64,000 nucleotides of DNA, from contig CM074135.1 in NCBI GenBank assembly GCA_037178625.1, positions 2,358,001-2,422,000 on the forward strand. The letters run 5' to 3'. Made by a program: the position numbers and the translations under genes. The stretch comes from Skeletonema tropicum. Lineage: Eukaryota; Bacillariophyta; Thalassiosirophyceae; Thalassiosirales; Thalassiosiraceae. Positions 29,659 to 39,062 of this stretch are shown one piece after another (the first letter of the stretch is position 1; each line of letters opens with the position of its first letter). The notes beneath the pieces were generated by a model. That model was given only the letters and a program-made list of their open reading frames with translations. It made no database searches and was not told the DNA's origin.

Positions 29659-30735
29659 TCACCTGGTGTACGAAATGGTTGATCTAGATTCGCCTCGCCA
29701 TGTGCCAGGGAATGTGCATATGGTAAGAGAGGTATCAAGTAGTATGGACAGACCACCAGCGTTCAAGACGATCTCCTTTGCTTCTTGCAAAATAGTGGAT
29801 TCCTGCAGTTCCACCGCAATGTTTGCAACATCCTCAGCATGCTTGGCCGTCGTTCTTTTGATACTTTTCTGCACAGCTTTCTTTTGTGACTTTGCAACAT
29901 CCTTTTGTAATTTTATTCGCTTTAGTTCGTCATCTTTCTTTTTCTTCTCTGCATTGGATTGTTCTAGTTGCTTTCGTAGCGTTTCAATCATTGCATCCTT
30001 TGAAGCAATCGTTGCTTTCATTTCCTCTGCTGTAAGTGCAGCTTCCCTCTTTTCATCAAGAGTGTTGCTGTCAAGTCCTTGACGAGGTTCTGCAATCTGC
30101 CGCACATCCTCCTTTGTAGCGCATGGCGCTTTGATATACATTCTCCCCTCCTCTGATTCACAGTCGACTTTCTTCTCTCTCCCATTTTGTAGTTTGTTGG
30201 ATATGTCCGGATCGAACCGTACAACTTTGTCGGTTGTGTAGTTATCAGCCAACACTTTGTATTTTTTAACGTCGTCTGATGATATGGGCTGAAGCCATTG
30301 CCACTTTTTCTTACTCGCTTTTTTCATTCTCCATAGCCCAGGCTTGAAGTGATGCCGTGCAATGAATATGTTGTTCTTCTTCCTCCTCCCTCCCTCCGTG
30401 TGTGTTGCACGTGTCCGTTTCATATTAGAGTCATCTGTTGCTTTCTGTTTTAGTTCTTTGTAGTCGGATACGGAAATACCAAGGTTTTTACATGCACAAT
30501 TAATAAAATTCAATGCATTGACTGTGTCGGACACTTCAATATTGATGCATCTGCCAGCAAAGTCAGGGTGTTTGTTTTTGTTAAAAATTGCCAGAAGTTT
30601 AGCGCAATCTTTCCAATTGCAGTCACATGCATTCTTTTTCTTTTTCACTGCCACAGGAGAGGGAGTAACTTTTGTTGATCGGCGCTTCTTTCCTACCTTC
30701 GGAGTCTTGGGAGACAATTGTTTGGTCGAAACCAT
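29659..30735 (-). CDS. Cys-motif plus coiled-coil protein of the FEN1-SWIM element
   Basis: The start at 30735 (MVSTKQLSPKTPKVGKKRRS) is chosen because it lies just inside the right inverted repeat and begins a very basic, probably nuclear-targeting segment. A Cys-rich motif follows (CDCNWKDCAKLLAIFNKNKH, later Cys residues in AGRCINIEV and INCACKNLG), possibly a metal-binding DNA-contact domain, loosely like THAP-type fingers but not matching that pattern. The centre is basic and aromatic. Residues about 255-330 form a charged coiled coil (ATIASKDAMIETLRKQLEQ). The product is about 358 residues. It is convergent with the nuclease gene, with 66 bp between stops. A DNA-binding partner of the nuclease is plausible but unproven; no catalytic motif was seen. 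Confidence 0.65.
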   Translation of the reverse strand: MVSTKQLSPKTPKVGKKRRSTKVTPSPVAVKKKKNACDCNWKDCAKLLAIFNKNKHPDFAGRCINIEVSDTVNALNFINCACKNLGISVSDYKELKQKATDDSNMKRTRATHTEGGRRKKNNIFIARHHFKPGLWRMKKASKKKWQWLQPISSDDVKKYKVLADNYTTDKVVRFDPDISNKLQNGREKKVDCESEEGRMYIKAPCATKEDVRQIAEPRQGLDSNTLDEKREAALTAEEMKATIASKDAMIETLRKQLEQSNAEKKKKDDELKRIKLQKDVAKSQKKAVQKSIKRTTAKHAEDVANIAVELQESTILQEAKEIVLNAGGLSILLDTSLTICTFPGTWRGESRSTISYTR

Positions 30736-30764
30736 GATGAAAGATGCGATGATGATAAGAAAAA

Positions 30765-31005
30765 GCACCGTCAGCTTTATGACGATACGTAAATAAAACC
30801 GCTGCAAACGTAACAAATCGGCGGCCGCCGTTGAATTCTACGGAAAATTCTGTAGGGGACAGTATGTTATCAAGTTATTATGCGTTGTGTGTGCCCTATG
30901 GTATGGGTGGTAATATGATACTACGGGAGGGCGGATCTTTGTGGCTGCGGCGGTGGAGAGCAAAAAGTGGAGATCGTCGGAACCAAAAAAAAACGGGGGA
31001 CAGGC
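30765..31005 (-). repeat. Right long terminal inverted repeat of FEN1-SWIM element
   Basis: Reverse-complement partner of 27346-27587, ending GGGGGACAGGC at 31005. The coiled-coil gene starts 30 bp inside it. Confidence 0.88.
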
Positions 31006-31052
31006 ATGTATGGAATTCCTACGTACTTATTTGCCCTATTCTCAGGGTTCAT

Positions 31053-31674
31053 GTACAACATAGAGAGAGCAGCGCATACATCACGCGCAGCCTTGCTTCA
31101 GACTGCGTGAAAGCTGGATGGGCGGCGTTGGCGTTGGCAGATCTCTAGAGAGTGTAAGGCATGGGTTACGTGACAAGTGTGTCTGTGGTGCAGATAGATA
31201 TCATCATGCCCATGAAGATACAATAATAACTAAATTTGAGCAACAACCACAGCATAGGAGAAGCGATCTACACGATACTTACATATCAGCCGTTTATGTT
31301 TGCATGAGATTGACGTCTGTGAGCTTTCTTAATGGTTCTCAAGGACTTCTTCTTTACCTATTCTGCAGGAAAAAGTGGTACGTAACGCATAATCATACTC
31401 AAAGTCTGTCTTGCTTTGGCTTTGGAAAAGAGCATGAATTTATAATCGCAAGTATTGCAGACTATCACGGCATCTATGTAATCTGAACAGAGGTCGAAGA
31501 GAGTTACGATATCAATTTTTATTGATTCAATACATAAATCATTAGATATGCTTGTGCTTATCTAAAGCGAACACTATTGCATTATCATCATCTCGCTAAA
31601 TGTTAGCCAGATGCACCCAAAGACCCTCGGCAACATCCATCACATATTCAAAGTAATAATAACATGCACAACAC
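31053..31674. other. Intergenic, nothing recognised
   Basis: A spacer between the mobile element and the VTT gene. The frames present are short and featureless. Confidence 0.4.
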
Positions 31675-32655
31675 TCAACTCTCCTTCCTCAAATCAGCAA
31701 GCCACCACCCAGTAATCGCAGGAGAAACCACAAACCCAAACACAGTCACAAAAATCAACAATGAATTCAACACAACATTCGCAGCCATAGTTTCCCCCAC
31801 CTCTGACGCTCGAAGTCTCATACTCGAATCATTCCCCAATGCTGCCCACAATAACGAAAATGGAAATCCATGAATCGATATAGCCAAGAGGAATATTGGG
31901 AATGTTACTGGTGTTGTAAGACTCAATGCAAAGTTCTTGATCAGTTGTGGAAATGGTGAATACCGTACAATCAAACTGCTCCGGATGGGATGTCGTTGTA
32001 CCCCCCGTTCGACCAATCCAAATACATCATTCTCTTCCATTCGTTCTCCTACGACAGATGATAGTAATGTCCGTCCTAATGTAAATGCCAATAACGATCC
32101 ACAAGTATTACCCACAAAGCTTCCAATCAATCCTCCCTTGAACCCGAATGCCATGCCAGCTGCCGTTTCAACTACCGAGGTGGGTAGGCCGCAGCATTCC
32201 CAAAACATGAATCCAAATGCGTAGAGGAGTAGACCTTTGTTACCCTGTGAGGCAATGTTGTTGAGTGTTTGTATGATTGCTGTACGGAATTTTTCACGGT
32301 CAAAGAAGGTTTGGATGGTGTCCCAGTGGAGAAAGGAGAGGGTTGCTATGGTTAGGATGGAGGTGGTTGTGAGGATTGTTTTTGCGGTAGAAGCTTTGTT
32401 GCGTGAAGATGGTGTGAGCTCTTCTGGAGTATTCCTGTTGTCATTGTTTGTAAATAACGCTCCTCCTCTGTATTGTTCAAGATCATTCTGTACATGTACA
32501 AATGCAGGTCGATTCAACTTCTTGTGTCTGGCGGAACTTCTTGGCAGAGAAATAGATGATGATAATGATGATGCAGACGACACTTTAGTTGGGCAGAGAA
32601 GTATGCCGACGATGAAGAGCAGCTGCTGCTGCTTCGTTGCCTTTCGTCCCGTCAT
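31675..32655 (-). CDS. VTT/DedA-family (SNARE-associated) membrane protein
   Basis: The start at 32655 (MTGRKATKQQQLLFIVGILL) gives a signal peptide; the longer frame upstream is not needed. The product is 326 residues. The VTT domain is marked by FMFWECCGLPTSVVETAAGM (the E-x-x-GLPxPxE-type re-entrant helix), GGLIGSFVGNTCGSLLAFTLGR, then IVRYSPFPQLIKNFALSLT and a final pair of helices. Relatives (TMEM41, VMP1, DedA, plant and algal SNARE-associated Golgi proteins) are lipid scramblases or transporters of endomembranes or plastid. The N-terminal extension may target the plastid or endomembrane system. It is divergent with the PSAT gene, with about 340 bp between starts. Confidence 0.82.
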   Translation of the reverse strand: MTGRKATKQQQLLFIVGILLCPTKVSSASSLSSSISLPRSSARHKKLNRPAFVHVQNDLEQYRGGALFTNNDNRNTPEELTPSSRNKASTAKTILTTTSILTIATLSFLHWDTIQTFFDREKFRTAIIQTLNNIASQGNKGLLLYAFGFMFWECCGLPTSVVETAAGMAFGFKGGLIGSFVGNTCGSLLAFTLGRTLLSSVVGERMEENDVFGLVERGVQRHPIRSSLIVRYSPFPQLIKNFALSLTTPVTFPIFLLAISIHGFPFSLLWAALGNDSSMRLRASEVGETMAANVVLNSLLIFVTVFGFVVSPAITGWWLADLRKES

Positions 32656-32993
32656 GGTTGTTCTTTCCGTTGTTTTTGTGCAGTACTGAAGGTTTTGTTG
32701 AGCGAACCTTGAACACGTTTGTAACGTCATGGCAAGTATTTCATACACACGCGTTGTGACATCAGTCAATGGGCTCATCACCTCGCGATGACGCATGAAC
32801 ATCTCATCACCGCAAAAATCTCCATGTCCATCAATGCCATGCGATGCGATGCGATGCCCAACCAAAGACACAAAGATCCTTCCTAGTACCGATGAAATTC
32901 CAACTTTCAACGGCACTTTCACCATCGCATCGATCACCCAAGCCACACATTACATTTGTCACTCGTGCATTAATATTTTTGTTTTGAATAACC
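32656..32993. promoter_or_regulatory. Divergent promoter region, VTT protein/PSAT
   Basis: About 340 bp between two divergent start codons. A tandem GCGATGC run lies near 32838-32856 (ATGCGATGCGATGCGATGC). No other element was recognised. Confidence 0.42.
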
Positions 32994-34384
32994 ATGCTGC
33001 GCTTCGCCCCAAGAGTTGCTACCCGTGCCGCTGCGGCCTTCCAATCTTCTCATGTTGCCGCTGGCGCTGCTGCTACACAAGCCTTGACGGCTCGTTGGAT
33101 GAGTGCTGCTGCTCCTGGCCCAAAGGTGTGTTGATATAACATTATTTTACAATTAATTGCAAAAATGCGAGGTCTATTGATATCTTTGTTTTTTGCTCAC
33201 ATCATGTGTACTTCTTTCCAAAAAATCAACAATCAATGTCAACAATATAAATGTTACAATAATGTCAGCCTGCCAACCCCGAGTTCTCCTCAGGACCATG
33301 CAAAAAACACCCAGGCTACAACATCTCAAACCTCCCAACAGCAGTCCTCGGACGCTCCCACCGCTCCAAACTCGGTAAAGAACGTCTTGCATTTGCAATC
33401 AATGAAACCAAACGCATGCTAGGCATTCCAGAAGATTACCTCGTTGGTATTGTCCCCGCCTCGGACACTGGAGCGTACGAAATGGCCATGTGGAATATGC
33501 TCGGTGCGAAAGATATTGATATTTGTCATTGGGAATCGTTTGGTAAGGGATGGTTCGCTGATGCCGTCAGTCACTTGAACTTGCGTGACACTGTGGAGGT
33601 TACCGAACACACTGCGGGGTATGGCGAACTTCCTGATTTGACTGCCACCTCGAAGGATCGTGATATTTGCTTCACTTTCAATGGTACTACTTCCGGAGTA
33701 CGTGTTCCCGATGGATGTGATTGGATTGCCGATGATCGTACTGGATTGACATTGTGTGATGCTACTAGTGCTGTGTTTGCAATGAATATGCCATGGGAGA
33801 AATTGGATGTTACCACCTATTCGTGGCAGAAGGTGTTGGGTGGAGAGGGTGCACATGGTATGCTCATCCTTTCTCCTCGTGCTGTGGAGCGATTGGAGAC
33901 TTTTACACCTGAGAACCGTCCCCTGCCAAAGATTTTCCGTCTTGCCAAGAAGGGAAAGATTGAGGCTGGAATTTTCAAGGGTGCCACTATTAACACCCCC
34001 TCCATGATGGCTGTGGAGGATTACATTGATGCTTTGGCTTGGGCAGAGAGTGTTGGAGGAAATGAGGGTCTTATTAAGATTTCAAACAACAACCTTGCCG
34101 TCGTAGAGAAGTTCGTTGCTGAGAATGATTTTATTGATTTCTTGGCCAAGGACCCCGCCGTCCGCTCGAATACATCGGTGTGCTTAACATTGGATTTGAG
34201 CCCAGAACAAATCAAGGCATTCGTTGCACTTTTGGAGAAGGAGAATGTTGCCTTGGATATTGGTGGATACAGGGATGCTCCTCCTTCCATCAGGATTTGG
34301 TGCGGTGCTACTGTTGAGACTGCCGATGTTGAGGCTTTGATGCCATGGTTGAAGTGGGCTTTCGATGAGGTCAAGGGCAACTAA
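32994..34384 (+). CDS. Phosphoserine aminotransferase, organelle-targeted
   Basis: Exon 1 is 32994-33125 and exon 2 is 33269-34384, separated by a 143-nt GT-AG intron that joins Lys to Pro. The product is 415 residues. [19 protein letters not shown] is an amphipathic, Arg-rich mitochondrial-type presequence. The mature enzyme starts [17 protein letters not shown], then [44 protein letters not shown] and the PLP lysine in [16 protein letters not shown]. Gly/Arg-rich ends ([17 protein letters not shown]) fit PSAT. It makes phosphoserine from 3-phosphohydroxypyruvate with glutamate, the second step of serine synthesis. The sequence is of the longer, proteobacterial-like PSAT type. It is intact, and it converges on the G8 gene. 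Confidence 0.9.
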
Positions 34385-34863
34385 ATAAAAAGAAAAATGT
34401 TACAATAAAATTCATTTCAAAGAAGAAATATTCGCGTTCAAACAAACTGAGACATTTCAAGATATTCTTGATTATGTCATCACCATGATATTGATCTGCG
34501 GTCTCACTCCTTGTACATTCTACACCTACTTATATCTTGACTTTCTTTTCTAGTGCCTCATGAGGAAATCGAGCTCGTCATAAGTACGAAAGTTGAATGA
34601 GAAGTGAGCTGTGGCTTCTGTTTCAAGTATCGTATCAACCTTCAATGTCCAGCTTCCAGCTTCGTGATTTTCTTATTCTGCACACTAATACGATGATTGG
34701 GCGTACTCTGTCCAAGCGTAGAGCAGAGTGTTAGGAGAAGAAAGTAGAATCGTTCTTGACTTCTTGGTGGATAGGATGGTAATACAAGTTACAATATCTA
34801 GCAGATTAGGCTCTACAACAAAACAATTTATAGGATAGCAAAGTACTGATTCTTCTTGAAGCC
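34385..34863. other. Intergenic between convergent genes
   Basis: The 3' flanks of PSAT and the G8 gene. Nothing else was recognised. Confidence 0.4.
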
Positions 34864-37800
34864 TCAACAATTTCCTCCACGAACAGTCATCACATTCTCG
34901 ACGACCAGCGTTGTATTCGGTGTGGATAGAATACATCCATTGCAGTTGTTACAGAAGATTCCGGTGATTGTACAGTTGATGGTATTAGTACCATTCACAG
35001 TAAAGTTTTCACCTTGAATGAAGTCACGATTGAAGGTACAGAAGATAATAATATAAAATTTCTGTTATATTATTATCTTCAACTGTACCTTCAATCGTGA
35101 CTTCATTCAAGGTGAAAACTTTACTGTGAATGGTACTAATACCACGGCCATTCTTTGCCAGGTTTCTTATTGACGCTCCTTCGATGACAGACCCAACTTC
35201 ATCGCCATCTTTTACTGAAAAATAAGATAAGTCAATGCCAATTTGAAAGGTACCCACAGCGGTATTTCCCACGAATCCGCCGAAACTCTGTAGCTGCAGT
35301 CCGTTCGTATGTGTGGGCTCGATGTCTCGTAGTTTCTTTCCAGCCAAGAAAGGATCCGTTCCGCTTACAGCTGGTACAACCTTGTCCTTCATAAAGTTCG
35401 GATGAACAAAGAACGCATATGGGGCACGACCAAAATGTCCCTCGCAATGATTTCCCTCTACAAGTGCCAATTTTCCTCTCACCCATATTCCGAACCCTCC
35501 ATGTGCCATGTCGATGCCAGATGAAAGTGAAAATCTCCCATCATCTCCTCCACGGGAGCCACCTCCCCTCCCAATGATGTAATTGTTTGTTACGGGGCCG
35601 GTCTCGGTTCCATCTTCCAAGAAAATACCTGTACCATCAGCTCCAATAACAACATTGTCATCGATGTGCACGCGGGAATTGTGGGCTACCATACCGTCTC
35701 GACCGACTGGTAGCACGACAAGTCCAGAGTAGTAAGCTTCTACGAGAGAGTTATGCGCATGGAGTGCGTAACGAGCGATTTGATTCTCGGCGTAGGTGCT
35801 CACAACCATCTTGGCGAAGCCTTCGGGGAAGTTGAAGTCAGCGTCGGGTGCCATCACGGTGTTGCTAATAAGCTCAGTCGTAGTCCTGCCACAATTCTCG
35901 ATCCTGGCATTACGCACATCAAACTCGCCTTCTCCGGTGTGAAGTATGTGTCCCCTATCAGTTGACGTGTGCGACGATTTTGATTATGATCGAGCGTGTT
36001 GTAAAGGCGACATTAGACCCAATTGAATGGTCGTGTTCGAAAGCTGCTGCACAAGTCACCTGATTGCCTGACACAGTCCACGATAGTGCAAGTTTCGGTT
36101 TGATCAGTGTAGTTGTCGACGGCCGGGAAGTTCCAATGACCAACATTAAGTCCCTCTTGAGTGTCAGGAACGACAACCTCATCACCAACTTGTAACAAGA
36201 GGTCCTCATTGAAGACGAGAGAGTTCGAGCCAGCCATCACTGTCTGAGAAAGTGGTGCCATCTTTCTAGGCACTGCATTGCCCTTGATTGTGAGGCTTCC
36301 TTCTAGTGCGAGGATTCCCAACATGATCTCTTCAGGGTCAATCGTTGTATCAAGTGAGCCGTCGAACTCGACAACTACCGTGTGTTCCGATTCATTTGTA
36401 ACTATATCCAAACTTCCGCCCTTTTCAATGACGATAGTTCCAGCAACAAGTTTGACGTCTGCATCCACAGGCTCGATAGTGAGGGCGCCCTCTATGATAA
36501 CCTTGTCGTACACAATTCCATCATCTGTGGAGTACACAACATTCTGCCCCGCCGGAATGAACACTGTTGTGGTACGAGGTTCAGGACTTGCGCTGATAAT
36601 TGGCCATGAGTTGTTCTCTACCACATACCAAGAGTTGCCGTCTGGTTCACGACCTGGGCCAAAAACTGGATACCAATTAGTGTGAATCTTTCGATGAGTT
36701 GCCAGCGAGACATCATCCGTGGGAGGAGCTAGCGTGGGCGATTCTGAGGGTGCTGTAGAGTACGACTCGACACTTGGAGGATCATCCGTGAGGTAAAGAT
36801 CACGAACGTGATACCGTGGACTAACCGAAGTGCCACATGTACGAAAGTACATGTCCTTCACGCCATCCAAGTTGGGCCATTCTTCTGTGGCAAAGTCAGC
36901 AATGGGAATGACAACTCGTCTCCAGTCAGTATCACTTGTAGATCCACCATCGATGTAGTCGCCCTCTGATCGATACGCACATCCAAGTAAGAAAGGAGGG
37001 TCAGCAGTACATTAAAAAACACGATCATAGTTGAGGAGTTCCAGTATCTCTCACTTACCTAATGCAACAACATTAGATCCGTATGATGGCCATCGCTTCG
37101 TAATAGATATGCTTGGCTTGCAAACATCATCAAACACACCGCTAACTCTCACTTCAAAGGTCAAATAGCCCCAATCCATAAAGTTGGGATTGGCAAAGGG
37201 TGAGCAGCTCGCCCAGCACTGCCAGCCCGTATGACTTCCTTTATCCATACAATCCATTCTATACCCTCCCGAGGCCCACTTGTCAGTTTTGATATCGATA
37301 TAGTCTCCACTTGCGTCTGCAAAATAGCTGAAAAGAAGTCAGATGCGAAGATGTTAGTAAGAGCAGGAAAAGGTTTGCACTCGTACGAAATGAGCAAAGT
37401 GATGTGTTAGTTATACTCACTTGACAGTCCTTCCAGCAGTGCAGGGTGTCCCTTCCTTCTCACTTTGATTCGTCGTAGTCAGTTGCGCATAACCATCGTT
37501 GATTGTTTCATAAATATAAGTGTCTGCATTTACACTAGCTTGCGTGGGAGGTTCTGTAGAGATCGCCTCGACACTTGGAGGATCATCCGTGAGGTAAAGA
37601 TCACGAACGTGATACTGTGGACTAACTGAGTAGGAAGTTCCACAGGTACGAAAGTACATGTCCTTCACGCCTTCCAAGTTGGGCCATTCTTCTGTGGCAA
37701 AGTCAGCAATGGGAATGACAGCTCGTCTCCAGTCAGTATCACTTGTAGATCCACCATCGATGTAGTCGCCCTCTGATCGATTAGCACATCCAGGTAAGAA

Positions 37801-38485
37801 AGTGTCAGCTATATACCCAAATGTACAGATCACAGTTGAGGAGTTCCAGTTTCTCTCACTTACCTAATGCAACAACATTAGATCCGTATGATGGCCATCG
37901 CTTCGTAATAGATATACTTGGCTTACAAACATCATCAAACACACCGCTAACTCTCACTTCAAAGGTCAAATATCCCCAGTCCATAAAGTTGGGATTGGCA
38001 AAGGGTGAGCAGCTCGCCCAGCACTGCCAGCCCGTATGACTTCCTTTATCCATACAATCCATCCTATACCCTCCACTGGACCATTTGTCAGTTTTGATAT
38101 CGATATAGTCTCCACCTGCGTCTGCAATGTAGCTGAGAAATGAACACAGATGACGAAGATGTTAGCAAAAAGAGCAGAGCATAAGAAGATACTCACTTGT
38201 ATACGAAACAAGTTAACGAGCAAAGTGAAGTGTTAGTTGTACTTACTTGACAGTCCTACCAGCAGTGCAGGGCGTGCCTTCCTTCTCACTTTGATTCGAC
38301 GTAGTCAACTGAGCATAACCATCATTAACAGTCTGGTAGATGTACGTGTCTGCAGTAAGACTGCGCTGCTGCTGTTGTTCTTGGATGTTGCTGATGCTCT
38401 CGCCTAACCGGGATGCATTTACGGTAGCGGCAAGAAGGATGCCGACGCTGCTTACCACCAGGATGCTGCTGAATAATTTGGTCAT
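34864..38485 (-). CDS. Secreted multi-domain G8/right-handed beta-helix protein with duplicated N-terminal modules
   Basis: Exons by splice signals are 38247-38485, 37864-38132, 37421-37772, 37059-37327 and 34864-36965. The protein starts with a signal peptide (MTKLFSSILVVSSVGILLA). Two near-identical modules follow, each made of TYIYQTVNDGYAQLTTSNQS, a Trp/Cys-rich block (GSHTGWQCWASCSPFANPNF) and VKDMYFRTCGTS. Then comes a G8 domain (PAGQNVVYSTDDGIVYDKV, TIVIEKGGSLDI, GSLTIKGNA), GHILHTGEGEFDVRNARIE and a parallel beta-helix rich in Gly/Asn. The end has a Cys-rich tail (CNNCNGC) and stops at 34864. Frame breaks lie near 36080 and 35975, and a palindrome disrupts 34980-35144. G8/beta-helix proteins act on or bind extracellular glycans; the modules are probably carbohydrate binding (inference). 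Confidence 0.72.
34980..35144. repeat. Near-perfect palindrome, 76- and 79-bp arms
   Basis: The left arm 34980-35055 and right arm 35066-35144 are exact reverse complements apart from one 3-nt indel, with a 10-nt spacer. Both arms lie inside the G8 gene. The minus strand reads IHSKVFTLNEVTIEGTVE in one arm and DFIQGENFTVNGTNTIN in the other. Confidence 0.9.
37059..38132 (-). repeat. Duplicated exon-intron module in the G8 gene
   Basis: Exons 37864-38132 and 37059-37327 have the same length (269 nt) and nearly identical sequence. The introns after them are also alike (donor GTAAGTGAGAGA, acceptor CGATCAG), and the preceding exon ends match too. The unit, about 805 bp, was therefore duplicated in tandem as genomic DNA. 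Confidence 0.85.
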
Positions 38486-39062
38486 TGCATTACTTACGCC
38501 TCAATGATACAATCACTTGGTATGTTTTGTCAACAAGCTGAAAGAAGCTGAAGAAGGGAAAGGCATAACAAAAAAGGCACAACAAACACGATCACAAGCA
38601 AAAGCACACTGTCGTGTCAACAGCAACAACTTCAAGAAACAGCCCCAAGGGTAAATAAATAGGTCGTTGACCCTTCACCCTTCGGACTTCGGACTCGCGC
38701 CTCGCGCTCCGCCTCGGCTCGGTTCCCGTGCTCCGTGCTGCAAGTAAGTCCAAGCAATGACCACAAGAACCCGGCTCAGAAGGACCGAGAAGGATCAATA
38801 ACTTAAAGCAAGGCAACAGAAATGAATCTATTGGCATTCGATACAAGAGGAAATCATAATCTACTTCACCTGCACGAACTTGAATTTTTTGCATTACTTA
38901 GAGAGCAATTTTGAAATAGAAAGATACGATAGTCGAAATCCGAACAGTAAGGGAGGGCTGCTCTGCACATCATACACACATCTGATCACAACAACTACAA
39001 CACACAAATCCTGTAGCAAGTGGAAATCCAAATCCAACTAACTCTCACCACAATAATAAATC
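38486..39062. promoter_or_regulatory. Divergent interval, G8 gene/synergin-like gene
   Basis: About 575 bp between divergent starts. It contains a GC-rich patch (CTCGCGCTCCGCCTCGGCTC) near 38700 and is otherwise A-rich. No specific element was identified. Confidence 0.35.

Larger units (their letters stand above)
27320..31052. mobile_element. Two-gene inverted-repeat DNA element (FEN1-SWIM element)
   Basis: Long, nearly identical inverted repeats (27346-27587 and 30765-31005, about 241 bp) enclose exactly two convergent genes, a FEN1/XPG-like nuclease with a SWIM finger and a coiled-coil protein. Weaker inverted similarity (ATGAACCGTGAGAAT against ATGAACCCTGAGAAT) extends the ends to about 27320 and 31052. 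Both start codons lie 25-30 bp inside the inverted repeats, so the repeats probably supply both promoters. Both genes are uninterrupted, unlike many host genes here. No DDE transposase, reverse transcriptase or tyrosine recombinase was seen. XPG-type nucleases are known as accessory genes in Academ transposons, but this arrangement is not one I can assign. A clean adjacent target duplication was not found. Confidence 0.75.

Noticed and set aside
29659..30735. THAP-finger transposase assignment
   Set aside because: The Cys/His spacing does not fit the THAP pattern and no catalytic DDE residues can be placed; kept as an unknown coiled-coil protein.
27320..31052. LTR retrotransposon interpretation of the long repeats
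   Set aside because: The repeats are inverted, not direct, and no reverse transcriptase, integrase or primer-binding site is present.
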